NCBI RefSeq assembly: GCF_020497125.1
Contig: NC_059081.1
Location: 20,431,105 to 20,495,104 of the forward strand
Origin: Mauremys mutica
Taxonomy: Eukaryota > Chordata > Testudines > Geoemydidae
DNA length: 64,000 nucleotides
Reading direction: 5' to 3'
The notes below the pieces were generated by a model. The model saw nothing but the letters and a program-made list of their open reading frames with translations, made no database searches and was not told the DNA's origin. This document shows, piece by piece, positions 35,987 to 47,490 of this stretch; the first letter of the stretch is position 1, and the number at the start of each line of letters is the position of its first letter. Position numbers and translations under genes: made by a program.

Positions 35987-36170
35987 TGTAACTCAGACAG
36001 ACCGCGGTTGTCAGCGGGTGGGATCAAACCGCTGGAGTTAAATGCAGGAGCCCCTACTGCATGAGCTAAAAGCCACATGCCTCTTAGCTCAGGCTATGGC
36101 AGACTCTTTAAGTGGTCTCAGTGCCACTAGAGGGGATAGAACACCACACCCAGGAGGTTTGTGGGTTACA
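35987..36170 (-). mobile_element. Small TG...CA-bounded element with a tRNA-like core
   Basis: Ends are TGTAAC (35987) and GTTACA (36170), inverted. On the minus strand 36050-36068 reads TAGCTCATGCAGTAGGGGC, a box A form, and 36020-36030 reads GGTTTGATCCC, a box B form, with spacing typical of a tRNA. Unlike a standard SINE, about 100 bases lie upstream of the tRNA part. No clear target duplication. It may be a tRNA-derived repeat or a small LTR-like unit. Confidence 0.55.
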
Positions 36171-36790
36171 TAAATAATAAATCCATTAAATAAAAGCAAG
36201 TGAACATATTACTTCTGTAATGATCTTTCATAATGGGCACACCTTAAATGCTGTCCATTTTTAAGGGTTCTTCTAATTTGAACAATATTCTCATATACTT
36301 AAAATGGGGACTACTGTCTCTAAAAACTAGAATGAACATTTTAAGAAGGATTCCTGACGTTATCTTCCATTTTTCACACCACACCCTGAATCCATGGCTC
36401 AAATTCTAATAATTTAGCTAAGAGTTTAACTTTTTTTATGTCTCTGTTTTCAGAACATTGACTGTATCCCCAGAATGTCACAACTTGATCTCCTCGTGTC
36501 TCGGTCAGCCTTAGCCCCCAGTGTGGATACGCTATATCGGAACTGTGTTTTCCTGTATAAATCACGGTCAGAACAACTGGAAATAAAAACCAAAACACAT
36601 ACATACCAGAGAAAGGCAAGGACAGAGAGTAAATGCTGCACACACTGTGTAGACAATCTGTGGCATTTACTCACACACGAGGTCATACAGTCACATGCTG
36701 CTGCTGGATTTTTAAAAGCAATTTTATAATGTTATCGTCAATAAAAGGATTCACAGCTACACTGCACAAGCTCCGATAATACAGGCAATG
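36171..36790. other. No recognised feature
   Basis: Unassigned sequence; short overlapping frames at 36374-36729 have no domain. Confidence 0.5.
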
Positions 36791-36798
36791 CTCCAGCG

Positions 36799-37081
36799 CA
36801 GGGATCGGCAACCTTTGGCATGCAGCCCTTCATGGAAATCCGCTGGCGGGCCGGGATTTTTTTTTTTAACCTGCAGTGTCCACAGATTCAGCCGATCGCA
36901 GCTCCCACTGCCATGGTTTGCCATTCCAGGCCAATGGGGGCTGCGGGAAGTGACGGGGGCCGAGGGATATGGGATCTGCGATCGGCCGAACCTGCGGATG
37001 CTGCAGGTAAACAAATCGTCCTGTCCCAGCCTGCAAGCAGATCTCCCTGACAGGACACGTGCCAAAGGTTGCCGATTCCTG
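36799..37081. mobile_element. Non-autonomous hAT-type element (CAGGGGTC family, copy 2)
   Basis: Tips CAGGGATCGGCAACCTTTGG and CCAAAGGTTGCCGATTCCTG are inverted with one or two mismatches. Flanks CTCCAGCG (36791-36798) and CTCCAGGG (37082-37089) agree at seven of eight. The core has GATCGCAGCTCCCACTG, as in copy 3 at 47177. Confidence 0.9.
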
Positions 37082-37089
37082 CTCCAGGG

Positions 37090-39043
37090 CATGAGCAGAA
37101 TGCTGCAGGGGTAAGGAAGGACTGCCCCCTATATCTCTACACAGTGAAGAACACTGAATAATTGGCTAGGTGCATTATGCAGGGGGGCAAGGGTGCCACC
37201 CTTCTTGGGAAGCAGCCATTGTGTTGGAGTCAGGTTATCAGCCTGGGTGGTCGAATGAGCCAATCCACTACAGCAAGTTTTATCTCTCTAAATCAAAGAA
37301 AAAAAGTCTCCTGAAAGACAGAAAATATATATTGCTTAGAGAGGAGTTAATAACATGGTTGATAATCTTGTAGAGGTGAAAGAAAAATAAGATTCCCGGA
37401 GACGCGGAGGGCTTAAATTCAGTGACAAATCCAATATTCACTAGTCAGAGCATTTAGCTATTCTCCCCACACTGACAAAGAAAAATATCAAAATATCTTA
37501 TGCTTGTTGTACCTGAAAAATGAGTTTTTGTGTTCTACTTCCTCACTCCAGCATCACATCCAACCTAGGATGCATCTAGGATGATAATAGAACTGATGAA
37601 AGTGATATACGTCATTGTGAGTAAAGCAAGAAGCAGCTCTGTTTCTTTATCCCAGCAATACATTCACTGTTATTTTGATGATTCATATTGGTTCATTTAA
37701 AGAGCCAGTATTAGTTCCCCCACCTTCACCACACTTTATTCTCACACAAAACAATGACATTTGCATACAGAAAATACCCATCCATTTAAAGCAAAATCTG
37801 TCTTTAGAACAATAGTTGAGGCGCACAATCTAACATAAATCTCACATCATAACATGTTCTGTGTCATATGGAAAACTCTGCTGAGCCAGATCCTCAGCTA
37901 GTGTACATCAACATGGCCTGCACTTGCTACCACTGAAATCAATGGTATAATTCCCCTCGGTTTCAATGGATTGGGCCCAATGCATTAATATAGTTACAGC
38001 ATTGAAGAGAAAGGACTTGAAAGAGCTAAGCAGATGGAAACATGAGCTCAATTCCAGTCTGAGGCATCATTTTATTAACAGAAGTGTTAGTGTTGGAAGT
38101 GTTATGTACAGCACAGCATTGTGCTTTGCCGTGCGTACTCTCTGGCAAACAAAAGCACGGGTGTGACTGAAATGAAGACAGACAGAATGTAATTTTGTCC
38201 TTTGATGTGTAAACAGATTTAATGCAACAAAAATCAATGCGGAAACTCTCCAAAGGATATGTATTTTAATGTGTTATCATATTTCACATAGACTTCATGA
38301 AATTCAATTTCAATTACAGCACCATTTACAAACAGTGCTGTGCCTCCCTGGAAAACATATGGCCATCAAAACTTCAGACAAAACACTGCCAAAGTCTCTC
38401 ATAAAAAATAAATAGCCATAAGCCAGTGTGTTATTGTCCTTTTAATGTTTGCTGAATGCCTATAATTCTTCTCATGTCTGCCTCTGCTGTCAGCTTTCTG
38501 ATATTTCGGTCTCCTGTTCACACACCTCTCCTTGAAGATGGCTCGTACAGAAAATACTGGTATGAGCTGTGCTGTGGGTATTACTTAATTATTTTGGCTA
38601 TTATCTTAAATTTCCAGCTGGGCTGCTGAGCAAAAAAAAAAAAAAAAAAAACCTTTAGTAGTTTACAGTATGGCGATGTACTCACACAACAGATGCTGCA
38701 GCCTGCTAGAACAGGGGAAGCAAGCAGTGAGCTGCAGAGCAGCAAAGAGATCCCCAGGTGTACTGAGTTTAATGTAGCGACACTCTGTCTGGTGAATTAA
38801 TAATCTACTTCACAATTTATGTGACCCAGGTTCAATGAACTATGAAGTTCACTCCAATGCTTGATTAGACAGCAGGGTTCGCAGAGTATAAGAGGGCAAA
38901 GTGCACATTGTATGGAAGCAAGTACCTCCCCTCTAGACTCCTTGTAAAGTAGAAGTTGGAAGGTGTATCCCTATCACTCTTGAGTCTATGCCACTGTAGT
39001 TTAGGATCAAAAGGGCATTACACAAAGGCACACCAAACCACAG
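37090..39043. other. No recognised gene; A run and a short relic
   Basis: Unassigned. A short palindromic relic occurs at 37875-37980 (GAAATCAATGGTATAATTCC) and a 20-base A run at about 38632-38651. Two segments (38030-38290 and 38430-38630) look free of repeats. Confidence 0.5.
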
Positions 39044-39214
39044 TGGGGGGATAGCTCAGTGGATTGAGCATTAGTCTGCTAAACCCAGGGTTATACGTTC
39101 AATCATTGAGTGAGCCATTTAGGGATCTGGGGCAAAATCCTGCTAGTGAAGGCAGGGAACTGGACTCAATGATCTGTCAAGGTCCCTTCCAACTCTATGA
39201 GATAGCTATATTTA
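39044..39214 (+). repeat. tRNA-derived SINE of the cryptodire turtle type
   Basis: The head reads GGGGATAGCTCAGTGGATTG. Box A is TAGCTCAGTGG at 39052-39062, and a diverged box B, GGTTATACGTT, sits at 39089-39099. The body reads GAGCCATTTAGGGATCTGGG, and the 3' end reads GGACTCAATGATCTGTCAAG and GGTCCCTTCCAACTCTATGA. That end resembles the CR1 3' tail the element borrows for mobilisation. Transcription would be by RNA polymerase III; the box B changes suggest an old copy. Confidence 0.88.
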
Positions 39215-41055
39215 TTTTATTTATGCTCAGTACAGAAAAATATAGCTTCTTCTATACCTGTCAGGGGACTGGGTCTAAAGTGAACTAGCCAAATAGCATT
39301 ATGGAGTTTATGCAGTCCCATGGTTCCTTCCTGCCGCTGAAGTTCATACAGTGCCACTTCCAAATTAACACACTGCATGGCACTCTGCAAACACTAAGGA
39401 CACCTTTACATTTTACAAAGCAGGTGAAAATAGGTCAAGGCATTCAATGTTCTCTGTGAAATAGGCTCTTTTCCCCTGCATATGGGCCTGTATGAGACAA
39501 GATATGTGGGTCACCAGGCAGACGTCTGTAAATCAATCAGAATGACCAGCTGTGCTCAGTGCAAATCTGGGGAGGAAGACAAAGTTGGCTTTTAGAAAGC
39601 CCTGGATCCTGGGGCTGAACTGTACCCAGCCTGCATCCTCCCTCCCCAGTACAAATTTCAGTAGCCTAAAGGCTTCTCTAACTTACTCTGTCTGCTGATA
39701 GCTTCAAAGGGGGCATCCTGGGCGATAACTTTCAGTTTAGAGGAACAACATCATATTTCCCCTGCGCCCTCACCCACGTACTCTCCTTCCCCCAGCTTTC
39801 AATTTGTGGGTGACGCAAGTGAGTTTCCCCCTCACAACTTTCAGCCCTGCCCCCACCCCGGAGGGGTGGGAAGAAGAAGGCTGAGACTGACACAAACTCA
39901 TGCAGCATCCCAGCTTTCTGTCCGCTCAGCAGAACTGACATGGAGGAGGCAGCCACACTTGCAGCCTACTGCCACTGGGAGCCCCTTTCCATTCAATGAA
40001 GCCACAAACCCAGCTCCTTCCAGCTCCTACCATCTCTGTGCAGAGCTCAGGACTCCACTCTAGTAGATCTGTTACTTCTGCACCCAGGAACTTGCCAATT
40101 AGATATGGACAGAGAGCTATGTAACCCACATGTTTATTCAAGGGCTCTGTTGCTTCTTGCTCAGCCACACTCTACTGCTCCACTGCTAGTGTATTGATAC
40201 ACAAGATGCTCTCTAGTGATTAGGCAAGGAAAATGCTCAATTACATCACATACAGTAGAGTCCTCCTCTCTTATTGTGTTGTTACCCCCTCCCTCCCAAA
40301 ACATGTCTAAACTAACATTATAAATTGCAATTGTAACTAAAGAGGTCAGAATAGATTAGCTGAGCACTCCAGCGTGAGAGGATTATTCTGCCTCTGTACT
40401 ATTCATCAGCCTTAATTATCAACTATTTCAACTACAAACTGAGTCACTAAGGCAGTTTCTTTTGTCGCACAGGGTGGAGTCTCTCAGTTCTGGAGTAGAC
40501 ACTTGAACAGATGCTTTAAATGACAATTCAGCTTCTGTTTCCTTGGTGCTAGGGATTAATGGGTTTACAGTGTCCTGAACTTCAGAATAGCCAGATCAGG
40601 TAGCGACAGTGACACAACAGTTTGTTTGGGGGAGGTAAAGCCCAAGCTGCCTGATGTGGCGATGCCGTATCACATCAGATGTCACTGCAACAGCATAAGA
40701 ATAAGGTCTCATCTGAAGTTGGCTAGTGCTTGGAACCCGCTTGTGGTCACCTCTGTAATCTTGAGCTTGTCCCAGCCATAGCTCTCTAAGTGCAGAACAT
40801 CCACAGTCCTTTGATTGAGCATTCTGCTTGTTAATTACCTCCCTTGACAGAGCAGGTTTTAATAAATCCAGGCAAGATCAGAGGCTGTGCCCCAAGAACA
40901 AATTTGCAGGTGACTGATTTCTTGTTGCCTGCATGGCTTTCTGATATGCTAACAAGAAGTTTGCAAGTTTGGCCTGTAATAAACCTAGTTGTTCTGTTGC
41001 CACTCTCAAAGCTTATGTCATGGTGTGGATAAAGTGTTCTGTTAAGCCATTTGTT
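39215..41055. other. No recognised feature
   Basis: Unassigned. The segment 39730-40090 is somewhat GC-richer but has no repeat ends or domain. Confidence 0.5.
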
Positions 41056-41108
41056 GCAAGGAGCCTGCCTTAGCCCCACTGCACGCCGCTGCCACCCCAG
41101 AGCCGCTC

Positions 41109-41594
41109 AAGAACATAATAAGAACATAAGAAAGGCCGTACCGGGTCAGACCAAAGGTCCATCTAGCCCAGTATCTGTCCACCGACAGTGGCCAATGCCA
41201 GGTGCCCCTGAGGGAGTGAACCTAACAGGCAATGATCAAGTGATCTCTCTCCTGCCATCCATCTCCATCCTCTGACGAACAGAGGCTAGGGACACCATTC
41301 TTACCCATCCTGGCTAATAGCCATTTATGGACTTAGCCACCATGAATTTATCCAGTCCCCTTTTAAACATTGTTATAGTCCTAGCCTTCACAACCTCCTC
41401 AGGTAAGGAGTTCCACAAGTTGACTGTGCGCTGCATGAAGAAGAACTTCCTTTTATTTGTTTTAAACCTGCTGCCTATCAATTTCATTTGGTGACCCCTA
41501 GTTCTTGTATTATGGGAATAAGTAAATAACTTTTCCTTATCCACTTTCTCAACATCACTCATGATTTTATATACCTCTATCATGTCCCCCCCCC
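41109..41594 (-). mobile_element. CR1 LINE 3' end, 5'-truncated, nested in a hAT-type remnant
   Basis: The 3' tail at 41109-41130 reads AAGAACATAATAAGAACATA on the plus strand, the turtle CR1 tail repeat in reverse. Then follows CCGTACCGGGTCAGACCAAA and a coding end on the minus strand. Total length is about 486 bases, a typical truncated insertion. Confidence 0.9.
41314..41583 (-). pseudogene. CR1 reverse transcriptase C-terminal relic, 89 codons open
   Basis: Reads [50 protein letters not shown] and [20 protein letters not shown], ending [10 protein letters not shown] and a stop. This is the conserved CR1 C-terminus, open over its full length here, so the copy is younger than the CR1s at 1-2440 and 19571-21365. 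It lacks all catalytic motifs because of 5' truncation. Confidence 0.9.
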
Positions 41595-41776
41595 AAGGTA
41601 AGTGGCGCTGGGCCAGAGCTCACACCCCGAACCCTTCTCGCACCCCAGCCCCTTGCCTGAGCCCCTTCCTGCATACTGCACTCCCCAACCCCCTGCCCCA
41701 GCCCTACATTCATGGCCCTGCATACAATTTCCCCATCCAGATGTGGCCCTCAAGCCAAAAAGTTTGCCCATCTCTG

Positions 41777-43746
41777 GACTACAAGAATGAATTGAGATTC
41801 CATAGGCAACCTTAATTCTGCCATTTCATAACTTTTATGTTTGTAACCTCATTGTTCTTTTAATACAATTTTTCATGTGTAATATATACATACAGCATGA
41901 AAATATTTATTCTGAATTTCATTATTCTAAGATTTTATAATTTTATGTGACAAAAAAAACCCCAGTAAACCTTAAATCCTTGGCCTTTTCTTAGCAAATA
42001 AATACCTCTTACATGTGTACTCATTTAATAATATAACTTAAGGCTGGATGTTACTTGTAGCCCTTGATGTTACTGAAGAAATACAGTAAATTGCAGGAAA
42101 AGTGCTCTCATACAAATGTCTTAGAAAGACACCTACTTGGTTACATGACATCAGTAGAAATAATAGTAGAAAATGAAATATGAAACCAAAATGGGTACAT
42201 TGTGGCACAGCCTTGTGGGGGAACCAAGTGTCTCCTGAACTGTTGATGCCTAAAGTTCGACTGTCTGGAACAAATATATGAGCTGGTAGACACAGATTTG
42301 CACAGATGTCCAGGAGAAATTGTAAATGTGGCCTCTTCTGTGGCCAGAGGGTGTTTAGGAGCACATGAAATAAGAGCACATTTCCATCAGCTAGAGTTGT
42401 GATATGCTACCTGTGGCACTTGAGGGCAGCTGTGTTAAAAAGAAAATTTGTAATTGATTATTAAATGAAAATTAATGCCTTGTGAGTCTTAAATGGAAGT
42501 GTTTGGCTTACCCCCATTGCTACCTCCTCCCCAGCTGCCTCCCACCACTTCTTTGGAATCAGAAGCACTCTGAAGAGCTCCCCTGCTGGCCACCTGATGC
42601 ATTGCCTGGAAGGGAGGAGAGTAGCTGTGAATACTCCATTGCCTGAGCCACTGTCCGCTGGTGGGGAGCCCCCAAGAGAGCATGGTAGGAGCTTGCTGGG
42701 TCTTCATAGACTTAGGGGACCAGCCACACAAGGCAGACTGGCAGAGGGGTAAACAGGAGAAGCTGAGATTCAACAACCATTTATTACCTCTAAGCCCCAT
42801 GATGTGCTGCCCTGGCCTTTGTGTAGGTTACAGCAGCCTGGTGGCTGATCTAGCTTGCACAGATTCACAAAGGTGTGCGGGAGACCATATGTTAACTGGG
42901 GATAGATACAGAGTAACTCACGCTAGCCACTTCCCTTTTCTACTTCCAAGACACTTCTAGGAGCTTCAGGGAGGGAGGCATACTAACTGGCTATGCTGAT
43001 GGTAGGTTTGCCAGGGATTTCCTCGCACTTAGGAAATCTCAAGCAGCAGACTATGGGCAGCCCAAGGGGAGGGAACAGGGTAGGAGTCTAATCCAACATA
43101 TTGATTGTGACACTTAGACCTTTCTGAAATACTGTATTGATTCTCAAGCTGAAATGGTTGGACATCACAGGGATAGAATCAAGATACTGACTGCAAGATC
43201 CTATGCTACCCTGGGAAAGATCAAACACTATTAGAGTATGGTACAGCCTCTGAGGCTTTAAGGCCAATAACATGGAGGTCTCCAGCACTGAAACGTGAAT
43301 TGTCTGCCATAGGTCTCTTTGCTGGCTTATGCAAGGGGTAAAGCTTGAGTATCACTCTTGAGTCAGATGCTCCCCTGGGGTAAATCAATTTAGCTCTAGT
43401 GATTTCAATGGGGCTACTTTATTCATACCAGGTGATGATTCAGCCTCTTTTGTTTAGTTTGAGTCTATGAATTACAGACAAGAACATGTTACAAAATGTT
43501 TTAGTGGGTGTGGGGTAAAGTGCGGGAGTTGTAGCTTACTGCATTTTAGGGTTCAAGCAGAACCATAAAAAAGGGATAAGACACACCAGCTGGGCAAAGT
43601 AATGAGTATCTGAAGTGGTGACAAAGAAAACGCAAAGGAAAACGATAGGTAGGCAAACAACGTGAGAACAGAAACAGCTATTAAGGTAACGGAAGTGTAA
43701 AAATGACATGCTAAGCGACTGCTAGTGATAAAAGAACACAGACCAA
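41777..43746. other. No recognised gene; one short relic
   Basis: Unassigned. A short palindromic relic is likely at 43360-43440 (GTGATTTCAATGGGGC). Confidence 0.5.
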
Positions 43747-43922
43747 CATTTTCAAAAGTGACTAGTGACTTTGGTGCTTCACCTTTGGGGTGGACAATGA
43801 GAGCCAATGTGAGGAACCCTGATTTTCAGGAAATGCTGAGTAGTCACCCCCTGAAGATCAGGTTGGTTTAAAGATCGGGTTTGGCAATCAAAATTCATTA
43901 GTCTCGTTTGAAAATCTTGGCC
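43747..43922. mobile_element. Palindromic MITE
   Basis: Ends ACATTTTCAAAAGTGACTAG and CATTAGTCTCGTTTGAAAAT are inverted. CTGATTTTCAGGAAATGCTG near the centre faces CTGAAGATCAGG. Related to the element at 35411-35524. Confidence 0.6.
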
Positions 43923-44659
43923 TAAACCACAGAGAAATGGGCATTTCCCTTGTCAATATCTAGCCAAGGATCAAAGAAAAAAATGGTAAAACTCGAAGCT
44001 GAAATTTTTAAAGTGAAGGATAAAATTTTGTGATAATAGATATTTAATTGCTTAAGTCAGAGGGAAAAGGCAAAACTCTAACATTCTGTGCTATAAAGTG
44101 CACCTGGAAGGATAGAATCAGCAGGAGGAAAGAACATAGGCTTTATACTTGAACATGAAATATGTGAATAAATGAGCAAGTGACTCAGGCTGGCTCTCAC
44201 AGCAGATACTGTAAACTGTAGACTGAGGTAAAGAATACATATGTCATGGAAAAAGAAAAAAATATCAGAGGGTAGGGTTTAGACTTCCAGGTCAGAAGTA
44301 AGAAAGGCTTAGCAAAAATAAGGAAGCATTGCAAAAATCTTGGTTGTTTATGATGGAGAATGACAATTACTAATATTGACAAGAATGCCACCACTAAGTG
44401 ACACTGTGTGATCCTGGAGTGAGACTGATTTCACACAGAGTCTGTGAAGTAACCAATAAGATCAGAAAGTTTTTGTTTGTTTGTTTGTTTTTAAGTATTA
44501 GCCTCAGAAAATGGGCTCCCATCTAGGTATGATAATCCATCTAGCAGTTAACAGGTGGGGTCCAGTGATTGCCTGCAGGGGTGAGAGTAGGTATCAAAAG
44601 TAGCTGTGCAAGAAAACAATACTGGACATTAACAAGGCCAACTGTAAGCAAATGTGAAA
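43923..44659. other. No recognised gene; GTTT microsatellite
   Basis: Unassigned. A (GTTT)n tract lies at about 44470-44492. Confidence 0.5.
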
Positions 44660-44673
44660 TGCATTAAAGACAG

Positions 44674-44873
44674 GTATCAGAGGGGTAGCCGTGTTAGTCT
44701 GGATCTGTAAAAGCAGCAAAGAATCCTATGGCACCTTATAGACTAACAGACGTTTTGCAGCATGAGCTTTCGTGGGTGAATACCCACTTCGTCGGATGCA
44801 AGTACGTATTCACCCACGAAAGCTCATGCTGCAAAACGTCTGTTAGTCTATAAGGTGCCACAGGATTCTTTGC
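44674..44873. mobile_element. Penelope-like tail, near-perfect head-to-head hairpin with 14-bp duplication
   Basis: Left tail begins GTATCAGAGGGGTAGCCGTG. Arms 44713-44783 and 44806-44876 are reverse complements over 71 bases with one mismatch, separated by 22 bases. The flanking duplication TGCATTAAAGACAG is perfect at 44660-44673 and 44874-44887; its first three bases overlap the right arm. No coding sequence. It is the youngest-looking Penelope-type insertion in the window. Confidence 0.9.
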
Positions 44874-44887
44874 TGCATTAAAGACAG

Positions 44888-45570
44888 TTAATTGAAACCA
44901 ATTATTGTCAAAAGAATCCCATACACAAAAATGGCATGTGCTTAAGGACCCACCAGGAAAGACAGGACTTACATAGATTCCAATAAAATTGAGTGCCAAA
45001 ATGATAGTCAAAGTTGATGTGGTTAATTAAGGCATAGTGGTCATGGCGCTCATTTATATGGAGCAATAAATAACTTTTGAGGTTGATTAAAAACTGAAAT
45101 CTAGAGTTTTAAACAAACTCAGAAGATATTTAATGTAAGTGCATTCCAGGCCATAGATATTATTGTTTCTAAACAACTATATAGACTTTCAGTCCATTCA
45201 TCTGCACGCAACATGAAACATGTCAGGGATGGGACATTGGTATGTTATCATTGCCATCCTACTAGTACTGATGTTGGGGGCAAAACAATCTGAGCAGCAG
45301 TGGGGTGAAATAGATAGGGCATGTCTTTAGAATCGAGAATGGCTGACAAATGAACAGGTGTGTGACTCGAGAACCCAAGCCTCAGAAAGAAGATTAAAAA
45401 CACTTTTGCTTCATTTTTGTTCCATTTGGATGGCTGAGATTGTTCGCTTGTTTTGTCATTTCTGATAAAAGGAAAGGTGAGAAGAATAAACATCATGAAT
45501 CAAAAGAGGGACTGTCCTGGCAGCAGTGGATTGCTGGAAATGAGGGAGAAGATGAAGAAAAAATTATATT
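44888..45570. other. No recognised feature
   Basis: Unassigned sequence between two insertions. Confidence 0.5.
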
Positions 45571-45850
45571 TAGGGCTTGCGTACACTTACAGGGCTGCAC
45601 CTGCACTGATGCTTCTGCTGCGCTGTAGTGCTTAGTGAAGGTGCCAGCTACGCAGATGGGAGAGCTTCTCTCATCAGGAAGGTACAGTACCTACATCGAG
45701 AAGCGGTCGCTAAGCTGACTAGAGAAGGACTCCCATCAGCATAGCGCTCTCAACACCAGGAGTTAGGTTGGTACAACTGTGTCACTCAGGGCTGGGGATT
45801 ATACTGACATAGTTATACAGACATAAGGTGGCTGTGTAGATCAAGCCTTA
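45571..45850. mobile_element. Non-autonomous hAT-type element
   Basis: Tips TAGGGCTTGCGTACACTTAC and TGTGTAGATCAAGCCTTA are inverted with mismatches. Flanks ATTATAT and ATTCTAT are a plausible degraded duplication. The tips resemble those of 472-732 and 55561-56285. Confidence 0.65.
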
Positions 45851-46011
45851 GATTCTATAATGCCCATCACCGTAGTATCTATCTAGCATAGCACTTCTAG
45901 GGCCCCCATTACTGTAGTACCTGAGTGCCTCACAATCTTTAATGTACTTAATCACAGAACACCCACAGGAAGTGGGGAAGTGCTATTATCACCATTTTAC
46001 TGATTGGAAAT

Positions 46012-47117
46012 ATCAACCTATGCACAATGTGCCCAGCCCATTTGATGACATCATCATCAGCCAGGTGCGGAGCCGGTAGCCCGCCGTCAGAATGTCAGTG
46101 GGCTCTCGTCAAAGATATGCAACATAGTCTGACATTGATGACAGCTGCACCATGGGTCATTACAAAAGCCCCATTTAAGGAGATTGGCGACACAATTGCC
46201 CTGTCCTGTTCAAAACCCGTTCAGAAGTGATCACAGGTGCCTTGGTGGACAGATGGTGGGTCAGTGACAAGAGAGTGATTAATGACTGTCATCGCTGACC
46301 AGTCATTGCACCAAGCAGAGTCCACCGTCATGTCCTGTGGTGGCATAAATGACCATAAAGGGCGTCTAGAAGACAGGCGAGCTGGTGGGTGGTTGAAGTG
46401 GCCTGTGTACAATGGCAGGTCACTATTGTCATGGACCTTGGCCAGTAGCACGATGGTAACATAGCACCACTTCATATTTGCCATGACAAGGCCTCTAGGT
46501 ATTAGTAGCCATGGCAACGGAGTTGCCCATAAGGTCCCGGTAACAATACACATCACTTTGTTAAACTTTACATCAACCAACCTCATGTGAGACGAGCAAC
46601 ACCAGACAGGAGCACAATACTCTTCTGAGGCTGACGTTCTAAGCATCCAGGCAATCCCATCCCAGATCTAACCAGCCAATTTTTGGAGCAGGTTGTTATG
46701 AGAGCTGACTTTAGCTGCCATCTTCCTCAAGTGATTGCTGCAGGTTAATGATCTATCCAATATCACACTGAGATAAACCGAGTTTGGATCATGCTGTTAA
46801 GGAAAACATTTAACTCGTGGCTTGTGCTTGCTTTATGTAGATGAAATACACTAGAAACAGTACTGGAAAAGCTTGGCTGCAGGAGCCATCAACTACAATA
46901 GGCTACCATGAGCTTCATATCAGCATTCAAGACCTTGTCAAGTTTTGAGAAGGACTGAGCGTGATAGCTGCAGCAGCTGTCATCAGCATATATAAAATTG
47001 TACAAGAGAGTAGCTAGCAGTCATTGATATACACATTGAACATTATTGGTTCAATTCGGCGATGAATCCTGGTCATGTGCCATCTGACTGTGACCCCACT
47101 GTACTGCTATCCTTCCA
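46012..47117 (-). mobile_element. Non-LTR retrotransposon (not CR1), truncated at both coding ends
   Basis: The minus strand carries reverse transcriptase text with a YADD motif (46979-46990) followed downstream by LRTSASEEYCAPVW. This differs from CR1 and is like jockey-superfamily reverse transcriptases; the clade is not resolved. It sits inside a MIR-type SINE, with GATTGGAAAT and CATGGGCAAAT at the two borders as a possible duplication. Stops and frameshifts are frequent. Confidence 0.65.
46221..46646 (-). pseudogene. Reverse transcriptase C-terminal relic, non-CR1 LINE
   Basis: A 141-codon minus-strand frame reads MLRTSASEEYCAPVWCCSSH, then MRLVDVKFNKVMCIVTGTL, TPLPWLLIP and later HPPARLSSRRPLWSF. 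EYCAPVW with a following VDVxLN block is the thumb-side signature of a widespread non-LTR group. The catalytic YADD lies about 330 bases upstream in a different, broken frame. It is a decayed relic. Confidence 0.65.
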
Positions 47118-47176
47118 TGGGCAAATGAGAGACAGAAGCTAAGTGAATTGCCCAAGTGGTCTGTATTGGATTAGAA

Positions 47177-47490
47177 CAGGGATCAGGAACCTTTGGCACA
47201 CCGCTCGCCAGGGTGCTTATCCAGGTGGGCAAGATCAGTTTGTTTACCTGCCGCATCCCCAGGTTCAACCGATCGCGGCTCCCACTGGCTGCAGTTCACC
47301 GCGCCAGGCCAATAGGTGCTGCGAGAAGGGTGGCCAGCACATCCCTCATCCTGTGCCACTTCCCACAGCCTCCATTGGCCTGGGATGGCGAACCGCAGCC
47401 AGTGGGAGCCGCGATCAGCCGAACGCGGCAGGTAAACAAACAGGCCTGGCTTACCCTGGCAGGTTGTGTGCTAAAGATTGCCAATCCCTG
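47177..47490. mobile_element. Non-autonomous hAT-type element (CAGGGGTC family, copy 3)
   Basis: Tips CAGGGATCAGGAACCTTTGG and GCTAAAGATTGCCAATCCCTG (first 20 of it match) are inverted with several mismatches. Flanks GATTAGAA (47169-47176) and GATGAGAA (47491-47498) agree at seven of eight. The core holds GATCGCGGCTCCCACTGG and its mirror. Open frames here (165 and 137 codons) are translations of the palindrome. Confidence 0.88.

Larger units (their letters stand above)
41056..41776. mobile_element. hAT-type element remnant split by a CR1 insertion
   Basis: The left piece, 41056-41108, reads GGAGCCTGCCTTAGCCCCAC. The right piece, from about 41595, ends GTGGCCCTCAAGCCAAAAAG then TTTGCCCATCTCTG, a hAT-type terminus. 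Text continues across the CR1 as AGCCGCTCAAG / CAAGGTAAGTGG, with CTCAAG/CCCAAG as the likely duplication. The left terminus of the hAT-type element is missing. Confidence 0.65.

Noticed and set aside
36005..36075. Possible host tRNA gene, minus strand
   Set aside because: Box-like sequences are present, but the region is embedded in a repeat unit and I cannot form a convincing complete tRNA; treated as tRNA-derived repeat.
39044..39120. Possible host tRNA gene, plus strand
   Set aside because: Box B is degraded and the downstream body and CR1-like tail identify it as a SINE.
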